A stretch of DNA of 64,000 nt from Trichaptum fuscoviolaceum. Lineage: Eukaryota; Basidiomycota; Agaricomycetes; Hymenochaetales; Trichaptaceae. This document shows, in pieces, positions 1 through 11,053 of the stretch. The stretch covers positions 868,001 through 932,000 of the forward strand of contig CAJSYZ010000004.1 in assembly GCA_910574455.1 (NCBI GenBank), written 5' to 3'. Numbering within the stretch: position 1 is the first letter of the stretch; each line of letters starts with the position of its first letter. The position numbers and the translations under genes were made by a program. The notes under the pieces were generated by a model. The model saw only the letters and a program-made list of their open reading frames with translations. It ran no database searches and was not told the origin of the DNA.

Positions 1-134
1 TACAATGTAAGGAACCCATACTCTTAAATTGAAGGCCCGGCACTGAAGTCACAGGAAAGCCTGAGCTTAGACCAGTCTGTGTAGTGTCCTGTCTCTCAAG
101 AGGCAGAACTGGGCATCCAAACATAAAGTTACCA

Positions 135-1982
135 CTACAGGCGCGAGGGTATTGCAAGCGGTCCGTTTCTCAATGTGTCAAGGAGGGCTCTTGCTTCGTC
201 CCATTCCTTGTCAGGAAGACTCGCCCACATTAGCTCCCACTTCTTGTGGATTTCTGCGCTTAGCTTTAACAACTCCTCCCTTGACCCCTTCATAGCCTTG
301 GCAACATTGACATTTGGAGGAACGTTATTGAATTCGTAGAGGAAACCAGTTAGGCGAGCGCGTTCGACAACGTCATTACCGAATGGCCGGCGCACGGTAT
401 CGTATATTCGTAGGACATCCGGGATGTCTGACTTGAGCACGGACTTATCCGATAAAAGACGCCCGAGAACGAAGGCATCCTAGAAGTTGATTTGGCATGT
501 CTCAAGCACTTGCCGAGCAATCATTAAACAGGAGCTACTTACCTCAATCGCTTGAGCTGCTCCAGCACCAAGGTGGGTCGTCATTGCATGTGCCTGTCCC
601 TGGATTTGACTAATGTCTTTGAAGAAGAGGAAACACGCACTGCATCCCCGATTATTGCTACTCTTCCGTCCACATAATGTGGCAGGTCTCGGATATGACT
701 GATCGCCCATCTTGAAGGTACTGATATGCACTGGTTGCGTAATAGTCTAAACAGATATTGATTGAGGGATCAAACCTTTCCACTTACTTTTAGTAGCACC
801 TGCACTTCTGGCTCCCATCCTCTGTAAGCCTCGAGGACTTCCTCTCGTGCGACATCTACTACAGCGGGACCATCAAGCTTCTGTCCTTCTCCACCAGCGA
901 CGGTAACGAAAGCGATAAGATTAACCAGCCTCCCTTGAGAGATAGGGTACGACACAATATGCTTTTGTCATCAAAATCAGGCTGATTTCCGCTTGCTAAT
1001 AAAATCTACCTTGTCTTTACCGAAATACTGTCATTGAAATTTAGGATACTGATGATATCAGTGCTGGTGCGTGGCTAACTACACTCACTATCATTGGATT
1101 TGTAGCCGATTGGTGATTCGGAGATGTCCTTAGCAATTCTTTGGCGTCGATTAATGACCGGTATGCGTACGTCCCCGTCCACGACGGATCCTTGAAGCCT
1201 CTCAGCGTGCTCGCAAGAGATTGGTCAACTATATCGGCTTTGGAAGCGAGTCTACTGTACATCGAATTGCGCGTCGCTGATTTAATCCCATCAGCCCCGA
1301 TGAGTACGTCAGCCGTTGCGGTTGTTCCATCCATGAAGTGCATAACTACGTCTCCGGAATCTCGCGCCGAAGTATAGAACGCGAGTCTCTTCGAGAAATG
1401 CGCTCGGAATCGAGATGCGGGCGGCAGATTGTCCGTCAGAATCTTCAGCATATCAGCTCTATGCAGCGTTATAGATCCATCTACGTGAGGCCATAAGCGA
1501 ACCTCCATTTCAGATGCTGCTGGAAACTACTGACATGGCGTCATCATTTGATAGAAGTTAAACCCTTCCTCCTCCTGATCACCTTTTCTAAAAATAAAAC
1601 CCAGTTCTAGAGGGAATGGTGAATGGATTTCTAAATATACAAATTGAAGATTCTTACGAGGTACATCGACAGGTGGCTTTACTGCCATCTTTCCCAGATC
1701 ACCATCAAGTCCAAGAAGCTGTATGATATACCAGGTTCGTTTCCATACTGAGATTCCCGCCCCAACCTGTGTGAGCTGTGAAGCTGATTCGTATAGGTCT
1801 ATTTCCACATCATCCGTGTATTTATTGAGGATGACTGCCAGTGCGAGGCCTCCTATCCCTCCACCGCTTGTGAGTCCAGGTCATACGAGAGTAGATGAGT
1901 GAGATGTAAGTATATGCATGTTGATTCTATATACTTTACAAACATACCATATGGCAATGTGCAACCGGCTGACGGATATCAT
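135..1982 (-). CDS. FAD-dependent aromatic monooxygenase (salicylate 1-hydroxylase-like)
   Basis: Flavoprotein of the NAD(P)H-dependent aromatic hydroxylase family. Splicing by eye gives one open frame. It starts at ATG 1982, and a short first exon joins across an intron to the dinucleotide-binding loop CGGGIGGLALAV (about residues 13-24). Next come QVGAGISVW, YGSITLHRADML, the GADGIKSATR motif (around 1290) and the second FAD motif GRVAIIGDAAHAMTTHLGAG (around 560-690, split by a 53-nt intron). A helical C-terminus ends at TAG 135. The frame is open only if introns such as 1490-1545 and 1600-1660 are removed; each has GT..AG ends. In prenyl-phenol pathways such enzymes hydroxylate or oxidatively decarboxylate a phenolic acid (VibMO1-type). 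The nearby UbiA prenyltransferase and O-methyltransferase fit that role, but the substrate is inferred. Family certain, reaction uncertain. Confidence 0.88.
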
Positions 1983-2639
1983 GATAATGAAAGGCAGTGA
2001 GCTAGGTTCCTGCTGGTGGTCGGGAGCAGCAAGTCGGATTGCTCAGTGTCCGATCCTGTTGAAAGGGATTAAATATCTCATGAATGCTTCGGACGTTCCG
2101 TGGGCCCCCCGTTGCCGACTCTATCTTTGGGATAAGGTGAGACTTCTAAAGATTTCCACCTGCTAAGTTCGCACGAGCCTGCAAAGGCTGCATTTAATCT
2201 GTAATTTGCAGTTCTCAAGGGATTTCAGCACTCTTACTACTCCATGATAGTGCCAATGAGGACAAACACGGCATCAGGAAATGCTAACCAAGCTGGGTTG
2301 TCCTCCTCCCAAGTAGCTTAACTCCTGCAACAATTTGAAGTTGCTCGTACTCAGCCTTTTACTTCTAGTAGACTAGCACCGTTGCATAGTGCACTACAAT
2401 GGCCTCAACGCAGATTTATGATGACGCATAAATAAGTCAGCAGTAGTTGTTCTGGTATTCTTTTCTTCGACAATCGGCTAGTATTCACAGCACAATATCC
2501 ATTCATCTGCCGCTACAACAATGCTTGTAATCACAATATTAGATGAATGCAGAGACGCAAAGCTTTAAAACCACGTCATATGTTAGACCAAAATCCACAG
2601 CCTTAGCTCTATATCGTTGCATGCGAACCGATAACGAGG
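1983..2639. other. Intergenic, no gene seen
   Basis: About 650 bp between the monooxygenase start and the 3' end of the DUF6533 gene, both on the minus strand. It should contain the monooxygenase promoter. Short open stretches on the plus strand have no recognisable protein features and no plausible splice extensions. I see no repeat longer than a few bases. Confidence 0.5.
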
Positions 2640-4345
2640 CTATCGAGGTAGGCTCATTTTACCTAGCTCATATTCATCACTACGCTGTGATCCCTTCTCT
2701 GACAATCCCTCCATTTCATTTCCGAGTGGTCCACAGACTGCAGCCTCCCATGAGGTCTGGTGACCAATGAAGCCAGAGTAGAGATGATTACTTGATGGGG
2801 CGTGCGTCGCGGCGACCTTGAGGTTTAGAATAAGCCGGGCTGTCAGAAGGCTTGTCGACCTTGAAAATTAAAGTTAGAAGAATCAAAGTTGAGGTAAGAG
2901 GCAAACCTACACAGCGCCGAAGTTTGCATTGATAGCTTTCAGATCTGGCTATACGACTAGTCAGACATGATCATTTTGCGACAACGAATTTCTCACAGCA
3001 AGCGTCTAAACGTTGACATCAGTTTTGCAATAACCATGCAAGGGAAGCCGGACATACCAGATACAGTACAACGCTTACTAAGTTCGATGTAAGCATTATA
3101 GCAAAATACAAGATGCCTGCCAGTGTAAATGATAAGTTAAGTCAAGTCGAGGGAGATGTCGCAGATATCTTACCATCTTTTACAATCACCTTCCATAAGT
3201 ACGTGCTTGATATGGAGCCTTTCCCTGGACCCCAGTAGATGACATACGAGCGGTATATAGTCAAGGCGACTATTGCCGCATCTAAACAAAAGTGAGCTTA
3301 TATAAATGGAATATTGGCAGTCATAATACCAGTGCATAATTCTGCCAAAAAGTATCCAAGAAACTTAGATGCACTAAAAATGAAGATGCCTAAGTAATTA
3401 TAATGGAAGAAAATAGGAGGTAATTCCTCACTTTTGTGGAAGGACAGCTAAGATACAGCTCGTAAGCCCCGGTGGCAACTGCACTGGAGCTGCCCAAAGC
3501 TGCAAAGATACCTAACACGAGATATATAAGAACAGGCTTTAACTCCGTTAACGAAATCGCTGACCGCTTTCACTGTGATCTCCGCAATCATAAAGGCTGC
3601 CACTATGGCAGCTGGCCGGATATTTCTATTGTAGATACAATATATGCGAAGCAAGAATATGCCTGAAGCGAATCAGAGGAATACGGAATGCATATATTCC
3701 AGAGAGGAACCCACAACCGACAATGAACCTTTGAATCGTAAGGACGTAGCCTGGAAATCTGAAGAAGTTATTACATCTGAAAAGAGATATCGACATCAGG
3801 GCAACGTCGCGGGAGACAAATCGACTAACGCCTGTATCAAGTGATATTTAGTGCACTATCACAAACTGGTTAGAGAGGCTACTTACTGCACCACCCCAAT
3901 TCGGATCGAAATATGCTGACATCTACAAGTTAGGCACCGTCGTTCTACTATCTCTGAAGCCACTTACCTGTGTATGTGATTGTTACGCCAGCAAGGAAAA
4001 ACCATCGATTCTAAAACTTTCTAGATGATGCATTTGCTAGGCCGCAGAGCTAAGTCTCTTACGAAGAACCAGAGCAAAGTGAGTCCATTGAATTTCTTCG
4101 TCCAGATCTTCTCGAATTCGAGAGGGAGAGTAAGTATTATATCGTAGATAAACATAACTTAGATGCAAGTCAGCTTTTATCGACGAAGGTAGATCAGATG
4201 CACATACCAAGGGATGCCAGAGCATAGTACTTCGCGGAGAATCTAGCAAGGAGTTAGTAGGCGTGATTATAGTGAATAACTTGTACACGCACAAATGTCT
4301 AGCCGCTTCCGTTAACTGTGGAATTGGAATAGGAGGAGCCGACAT
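2640..4345 (-). CDS. DUF6533-domain multi-pass membrane protein
   Basis: A basidiomycete-expanded family of integral membrane proteins with no known function. ATG 4345 opens with MSAPPIPIPQLTEAARHLCV, the usual style of this family. Splicing at GT(GTACAAG)..CTAG and GTATGT..TAAG joins it to KYYALASLVMFIYD, then IILTLPLEFEKIW and TKKFNGLTLLWFF, which together are the DUF6533 signature. Later exons give FFRFPGYVLTIQRFIV, then RIYCIYNRNIRPAAIVAAF and MIAEITVKA, both typical transmembrane stretches of the family. The C-terminal exon reads STSLLTARLILNLKVAATHA and runs to TAG 2640. At least seven introns are needed and the middle ones (3660-4000) are the least certain, so a decayed copy is not excluded. 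It lies on the same strand as the monooxygenase. No link to the putative pathway can be shown. It is not a Pyr4-type terpene cyclase by motif. Confidence 0.75.
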
Positions 4346-6954
4346 TGTGTTCGTTCAGACGTGTGTTAATGTGGTGACTACACTGGCTTAGAGATCTTGC
4401 ATCCGATTGCCCTGCTTTATACCTAAAGCCAATATGGCAATTGCGCATGCAAGGGCCAGGTACTACGCTGGTTAGAGATTGATGGAATTAGTAGATAGGA
4501 GCGCGATGGTATCACAGGAGTAAACGATCTTACTAGATGTAAGAAATGATGCACCTCTACGAATGTGAGAATCGTCGCCTCATAATAATCGCAAACCTTT
4601 CAGAGAGAGTATTTGACCGTGGACCGGACAACGCGATGCAAGCAATCATGCTTCCGCCAAATAGTCGGTCGACTCCTGCGTGAGAATCCTTTCGGCACCA
4701 CCACTGGCACTGCCAGTGGGTCTCTTTGACAGATTCTCAAGAGCTTCGGCGCTCATCGTTTACCTGCCAGCGCGCGAATTGACCACCGGGAACGATCAGC
4801 CCTGTACCCTCATCAGTTCCCAAAGATCCACTTACATAGTAGGCACCATGTTTCATGAGGTCGTAGACTGGCCCAGGGACGTATACTAATGTATCGTGTT
4901 CAGGTTATCATGACCTTGGGAAGGAAGAGGCGTATGCGTTCTCGACCGAGCATCCGATCAGATCACCGCTAATGATCGGTATCAAACAACCTCTTGTTGC
5001 CCCATTCTGAAGATCTGCTCCTAAAGATGTTCAAGGAACTCACATGTAGTCCATCATTGCCCCACACAAGAAGCACATGTGACTCCAATAGTGATAGCAG
5101 AACTAATATTTGACACTGGCATAGCCGACACTGCCAGTGATCAGCGTCACAACGGTCAAGTAGTACTAAGTAGTGCCATGAGCTCAGAGTCGTGAGAGTT
5201 CAGAAATTGAAATTGTTAACCCTCGTGCTTCAACTGAAGTGGGCACTCTGAGTCACTGACCACTGGCATGGCGAAGTGCCAAGTTGGACACTACATAGTA
5301 CAAGTATAATCAGTGACACTAGTCAAAAGCAGGCTTCAGGTCACGAGAGCGCTTACGATTACTATCAAAGATCAGAAGTTAAGTGAGAGTGGTAACGGTA
5401 CTGTGACTACCACTGGCAGTATCCTCAGGCTGAGTAGTACTAGTACGTGACTACTAACCGAAGACACGACTCACGAACTTGAAAGGTCTTATTTCCGTTT
5501 CGGAAGGTACTTTATTTTAAGGACTTAACAGAATACTATATAACTAAATAGTACAGTAAGATACTGGTTACCGTATGTGGAAAGTAGTTTCCCTAGCAAC
5601 CTAATCAACTTGAAGTCACCTCGAACCGGAAAGCTATTTCCACGCATACTTACCAGTAAAAGTGGAAGGAAGCTCAACTTCAAATGAACCCAAAGCAAGT
5701 AACAACACCTTCTGGTAGTGAGCGATCTTTTTCAACGGGAAGGGGAAAAGACGGCGTTTCCAGCGCCTTTCTCAAAGCGCGGTTTATGACATACAAACGC
5801 AGAGTATGGGCGAACTATCTACCACTAGTAAACTCAGATTGGCATGAGAATGGTAACCTCAGTGCTCCCGTATTATTTCTTACTAATCTTCTAAACACGT
5901 TTACCCAGACCCGCTCTAGGTACAGATCCGATAACATCTCGTCGGCGATCGCTATTAGTACCAAGCCGACCATCGGATGTAACGTGTATTTGACGGCGAA
6001 CCGATTCACTTGCACCGGCTAGGTCCAGAAGCAATGAAACAAGACTTTCAGTATGCGCGCCATTTCAACGACATATATCAGTATCCCGCTCCAACCTTGT
6101 TCCTGCTCCTCATTAAAGTGAGTTGGTGGTGGCAACTCGATCTGAAAGTATTAATCATTGTTACGTTATAGATACTATGCTTCTAAGAGGGTTGGGGCGC
6201 GAACTTGAATTCCCCGAAGCATTGCTGCCGAGCAACTTGAAACTGTCACCATCATGCCCGACTCATCCCAGCGAAAGGGACCTCCATCTATCCATCTATG
6301 TATGTTCTAATTTTGCAAGTTTGCTACACTTCCACATGCATCTTCGCACTGAAATCTCATCGAAGTCTGTTCAAATCTTCTCTTCTCTCGTCCTTGTGAC
6401 TTTATTATTGCCCCTTGAGCACTGACGGTATCAACTTGGTCAAGCAAGATACAAATCTCATCATTTCTGGAGCATACACAATAGAGAAGGATGCATTTGT
6501 ACACCACAGCCCGCCGTAAGATGGGCAACATTTCTTCTCATGTTGGGTCAAGAACCTCCGACACGACCCAGCTCCCCCGATGCAAGAGTCTCAACATAGT
6601 GTTAACGGTTGCGATCAGTTTTGCGAGTATAACATCGTTGTCTTCTGGCTATCCCAATGACATAGACCTCAGAAGTGTCTGAGCATTCAAGTAGACGATT
6701 GTATGTTGTGCATTTGAAACCGACGATTGCTAATAACCGTGTTCGTAATGTAGTATGGTAGCAGAAGTGGTAAGCGGCGGCGGCAGTTCAGCGAAGCCTG
6801 AGGCCCCTCACTGCCACATCAGCCCGTGTCCGGCATTCTCCGAGTCCTACTACTAGTATTAGTAGTATGGGAAACTTGACGACCCCAGTTAATGAAGATC
6901 TGAATGAATCAAGCATCAGGCCTAAAATCCCGATAGAAGCGCTCTAATTTAGTA
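4346..6954. other. Long gene-poor, repeat-rich gap
   Basis: About 2.6 kb without a supportable gene. ORFs at 5684-6022 (plus) and 5815-6015 (minus) overlap each other and lack motifs or splice-compatible neighbours. The stretch 4680-5480 is dense in a short CACTGGCAG/CTGCCAGTG motif and in runs of ACTAGTACT-like triplets. A 97-bp inverted-repeat unit lies at 5562-5658. The rest looks like decayed transposon or unconstrained spacer sequence. Confidence 0.4.
5562..5658. repeat. Small inverted-repeat (MITE-like) unit
   Basis: The unit begins TACTGGTTACCGTATGTGGA and ends with the imperfect reverse complement (TTTCCACGCATACTTACCAG then TA). The arms are about 30 nt, with mismatches and small gaps, around a roughly 35-nt centre. 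A TA at each edge is consistent with a tiny TA-targeting element, but no second copy in the window confirms mobility. It could also be a simple hairpin. Confidence 0.4.
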
Positions 6955-7719
6955 CAGCCGGTTACAAAAATTGATCGTCACCCCTCGGTTGTGACCCATT
7001 TTCTCGGAATTAACATTCTTCTTGTTAATGTACCTTTGGTATCTGCTCAATATTATTAAAGGACTGTGTTAATTAGAAAACATAAAAAAGCATGCAAAGC
7101 CAACCTTGCAGTCGAGGGAAATGAGTGTTTTAGGGTCGTGGGAAATTACTCAAAAGGCCTAAGTTGCGGGATATGTTGATTTTTTTGCAACAGAATGCAC
7201 AGTGCATTCACCATTCTAACCTTGCAGAATGCATTTTAAGATGTCCTATTATATATTATAAATTTATCAAGAGCATTTGATCAGTAGTTTAGAAGATATC
7301 ACAGAATGAATGTCAGATTCATGAATTAAAAGCAAATTTTGGCTTTATTTGGCATTTTTGGGGTACTCAGCACTTTCAAGAGCCATGCAGGCAATGTCCA
7401 GGCATGAAACTCCTATAGTAGGACAAGCAGACATATAGCTATATTCTGCGAAATTTTGAAGCTGCATGGGTTTGAGATGAGAGTTTCCGGCAGCATATAA
7501 AGACAAAAATGATGCCAAATTTGGTAACCCCGAGAACACAGAAAGTCCTCGCTATCTTCTCACTTTGGTTGAGAATGTCCTTCATTTTTACGTTGTTATA
7601 CGTAGATTGAAGATGTAGCTATACACAAATATTTATAGGATTTTTACTGGTATGTGGAAGTAATAAAACTCGAAAAACCAGAAATCAAGGGGGTGACGAT
7701 CATTTTTAGTAACCGGCTG
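6955..7719. mobile_element. Non-autonomous Tc1/mariner-like element, 765 bp
   Basis: Terminal inverted repeats of 30 nt lie at 6955-6984 and 7690-7719, begin CAGCCGGTTAC and end TCGTCACCCC, and match at 28 of 30 positions by eye. Both ends are flanked by TA (6953-6954 and 7720-7721). TA target-site duplication and a CAG-starting terminus are typical of Tc1/mariner elements. The AT-rich inside has only a 64-codon minus-strand ORF (7345-7539) that I do not recognise, and no DDE/D signature. It would therefore need a transposase from elsewhere. Confidence 0.75.
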
Positions 7720-7721
7720 TA

Positions 7722-8785
7722 TATCAGCTATTGGAATCGCGGCACCGCGCAGCATCGCCGATTGGCGCTGGTACTACTAATATGGAAGAAGTCTCCGTAC
7801 CATGATCATATGGAAGCAGCTGCGCGCTCCTCACTGGCATTCGCTCGCAACATCATATCAAATGTGGCGCGCAGAGATCCAGGCCTGCTTGATGAATCGA
7901 GAAGCGCGATGCTTCATCGCAGAAACACGGGCCCAGACTCGGAGCTACTTAACAGTTCACCGCTGGCAGTGCCGGTGGTCGGGTTTCTCGGCTTTCGCCT
8001 CCGCCTCCGAGTTTTGTCCGCTTGCTTCTGCATAGATATAGTTTGTATATTTCAGTTGCTTCTACTACTAAAATTCTTTGTTGGAGCCTCTCCGTTTCTA
8101 CTCTATAGGCAGTGATCCAATTTAGAATCTCTGATGTCTCGGGACGTCAGCCTTTCTAATCTGCCTGAAGAATCGGATCTTCGTCTTCTAAACTTAAACT
8201 TGGCCAGACCCACAAGGTGCGGTTTCCCATCTTACGTATAATATTGATGTATTCAGGTCACAGCTGATATTCCAAAGGAGCTATCAGTGCAGTAGCATTC
8301 GGTTTCTTTCTGTTGCTTCGTGCTCGGCACGCCACCCGAAGGATCAGCAACTTGAATCTATATGGCCATGATTCTACTTACCATCAGCTTCTAACGGGCC
8401 CTGAAAAATGAATATATGTGAATTACCTGTACCACCTATTCATCCGACATTAAAATCTCCGTGTTCACAACAAATGTCAGAATGGTATCATTGATCATGA
8501 TGTTAATGATCTTGTACTAGACGCGAGAACCACATATGTAGATCACAATTGCAACCCCTCCTCAGTCTACCATAGCTGACAAGTCAGGGCTCGAGACTGT
8601 GTAATTAGCTACTAATATTAGAGTGTTTCTTCGCACTATACTTCTCACCTATAGTTCGACTGCAAGAGCAGAGCTTGTTTATACCAAAAAGTTATTCTCC
8701 TCATTTGTAACGCTCGATTCCTCGACAATTACAATTTATAATGTCACAACTACACTCCTGCGTATGATAATATCAACTCCAACAC
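7722..8785. other. Intergenic, no gene seen
   Basis: About 1.06 kb downstream of the prenyltransferase stop. A 153-codon plus-strand ORF starts inside the mariner-like element (7654) and runs out of it to 8115. It has no family motif and a low-complexity hydrophobic tail, so I treat it as chance. The prenyltransferase 3' UTR and terminator should lie next to 8786. Confidence 0.4.
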
Positions 8786-10095
8786 CTAATGTAAGACCTT
8801 GAGATAATAATCCACCAGCATGCCAGCCCATACAACATACGCGAAGTTGCCGTTAGCCTACGGTCCCTTGGTCAGTCACAGATGCCTGAATTGTAGAGGA
8901 ACCTACATACTGTAAATTTTCCCCAGCAATCATCATTGCTCTCGGTATCGAGAGTATAGAGCTGCCAAATAAGATGCAACGCTGCGCCAGGGATGCTTAT
9001 AGAGAAGAATCCGATACCCTGCCCATTCTCTACTCCTGCAAGGACAAAGCCAATAATTGCAAAGGTTGCAAAGATTGAGAGTATGGGCTTTACATAGTTG
9101 CCGAAAAGAAGGGCAGTCGACTTGACACCGCATTTAACATCATCCTTGCGATCCTACAAGCGAAATCAGCATCGCATATAAGTAAGTCAATCCTACAAAC
9201 CTGACAGGCGTAGATAGTATCGTATACAATCGACCAGCTAGAACACTACTCAGCAGGCAACAACGACTTTCCAAGGAAGATAATCTGACCAGACAGATCC
9301 GAGAAAAATGGGTAATATGACACTCAAGTCAATGGAGCTCATCAAAGCTGCCCACGACACAAGGATACCCCAGTTCATAGTAATCCCTAAAGCATATAGT
9401 ATTAGTTATGTCGGTTGAAGGGAGGAAAACTGCTATCACCAAGCCAGACTTGCGGCCAGTATGTCCAACGCTTCATGAGGGGGTAGAAGGCATGAAGAGG
9501 AAAAATACCAAACAATCCAAGTTTGAACCTATCCAATTGTTAGTAAGTATACATTGACCTGTATACTCCTACTCACGCCATGCCGGATGTAAATGAGAGA
9601 AGAGCTATAAGAATAGCTGTCCAGCACAGGAGGAAGATACTGGCACCCGTAACAGAAACATGCCCAGTGACCAATGGCCTAGTTTTCGTCCTAGCTATAA
9701 GAAGGAAAGCGAAAGGATCAGTTAGAACTACTGCCACGATAGATAGTAGAAGCAACATGCCAACTTGAGCATCGAAATCACGATCACATATGTCGTTTAT
9801 GATGCAAGCTGTACTATGGGTGACCGTTCCACCTATAATGTACATAATAGTCAAGAATATCATATCCGTGGCCGGGAGGGACACTCTGTAGGCGGCCATT
9901 GTAAGGCCCCACACTGATTTCGAGTTCTCTATGAGCGTCGGTAATGAGTGCAAGAGAAGTTAGATGCTTACAGAATGGCACAAAGACAAGCACATTTCCT
10001 GCAGGAAACTTGTGCAACCTGGTAAGCTGGAAGTATGCTCGCACCACATTGTGCCCGTTCGTTTCAGAAGGTACGACCTGCTTGCTCTGATCCAT
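8786..10095 (-). CDS. UbiA/COQ2-type aromatic prenyltransferase
   Basis: Integral-membrane prenyltransferase that attaches an isoprenoid diphosphate to an aromatic acceptor such as 4-hydroxybenzoate. Start is ATG 10095 (MDQSKQVV). Exon 1 ends at 9972 and exon 2 starts at 9913, giving VLVFVPFLWGLTMAAYR. The first Asp-rich motif is INDICDRDFDAQV and the second is YDTIYACQDRKDD followed by VKCGVKSTALLFG. Both Mg-diphosphate sites are therefore intact, as in COQ2-type enzymes rather than UbiA-type terpene cyclases. After two more introns the C-terminus reads VVWAGMLVDYYLKVLH, TAG 8786. Several other membrane segments are visible. COQ2 itself is essential, so a second copy beside a monooxygenase and an O-methyltransferase suggests secondary metabolism. 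The N-terminus seems to lack a mitochondrial presequence, which fits a non-ubiquinone role, but this is inference. Confidence 0.92.
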
Positions 10096-11053
10096 TTTAA
10101 ACAGGTGTTTGTAGACGAGATAGCTCTACTGGTACTCGAGCTAAATAATGCTCTAGCAGCAAATTGTAATTTATAGGGGAGACAATACAAGTACACACCG
10201 TGACTCAAGTTGCTCAGTGATGACCTCATCTCCTTTACTAGCGTAGCTCCGAGTCTGGACTGCAAAGGCTCAGGATCGGGGATCACCATGTGCTAGTACT
10301 CCGGAACGCCGACCGAATTCTCAAACTTTACCAAGTGTTGTTTGACTTACTACTCATATAATCTCCCGGATCCTTCCATAATGAATTTGGGAGCCGATCA
10401 TTGGCGCATCACAGAAGGAGCGTAAAGAAGGATGGTTCACATGAAGATATGAAGTTCATCACAATCTTTAGAAGCAAGGTACAGGAGAAGAAGTAAAGTT
10501 CGCGAAGTCATCCAGTGCCCTCCTGTCATTTCTGGTTACCGGCGGTATTTAGCCTTGTTTGTCAATCAGGCTGCCAGTGGCTGCGAGTCCGAGTCGCCGA
10601 TTCACCGTGACTCACACTCAGGCTGCCACTGGCGCTGCACTCTGAGTCTGAGACCTGACTTCCTACAGTAGTATCGTGGACAGTAGTATCGTGGAAGGAA
10701 GAGATTCCACGGTACTACTAGGTCCACCCTACTTTCATCTCATGGAGCTACCAATTCAGGGAATACGAAGCAGGTATCAGTTCTGCTACCGGTCTTTGAC
10801 GCCAGAGAAGCCTCGAACTCTCACTACGGCGCAGAGACAGAACAACAGAAGGGAATGTGATTCACGGAGATAACATCGAGCGCAGCCATCATTCATCATG
10901 GCTTCGATCTAGGTCATTGTTCACACATTCTTTTTGGCACCAGTTTGCGCGCTTTCTAGATCTGAATGATAGCAACAGTCTCAGAAACTATAAGAGGTCC
11001 GTTTTGCATCGCTAAGAAAATCATCTCATCTTGCACTCACGTAGCTCACCAGA
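10096..11053. promoter_or_regulatory. Divergent intergenic region, likely two promoters
   Basis: About 960 bp separate the minus-strand prenyltransferase start from the plus-strand O-methyltransferase start, so both promoters must lie here. It includes two CTGCCAGTGG/CTGCCACTGG sites (about 10570 and 10623), a tandem CAGTAGTATCGTGGA repeat and an inverted repeat at 10685-10720. A 109-codon minus ORF that overlaps the prenyltransferase start in another frame looks like a shadow. No transcription-factor site can be named with confidence. Confidence 0.4.
10668..10721. repeat. Short tandem repeat running into a hairpin
   Basis: The unit CAGTAGTATCGTGGA occurs twice in tandem. The second copy continues through a spacer into TTCCACGGTACTAC, which pairs with GTAGTATCGTGGAA (14-nt arms, one mismatch). 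It could form a hairpin in the promoter gap between the prenyltransferase and the methyltransferase, or be a transposon footprint. Confidence 0.5.

Noticed and set aside
2640..4345. Pyr4-type membrane terpene cyclase
   Set aside because: Tempting beside a prenyltransferase and a monooxygenase, but the YDIILTLPLEFEKIW signature and family-style termini fit DUF6533.
5684..6022. 112-residue protein gene
   Set aside because: It overlaps a similar-sized ORF on the other strand, has no motif or splice partner, and lies in repeat-rich DNA.
7345..7539. Transposase remnant inside the 765-bp element
   Set aside because: The 64-codon ORF has no DDE/D or helix-turn-helix features and could be chance in AT-rich DNA.
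8786..10095. UbiA-type terpene cyclase
   Set aside because: The second motif YDTIYACQDRKDD and the KSTALLFG stretch follow the COQ2 aromatic prenyltransferase pattern.
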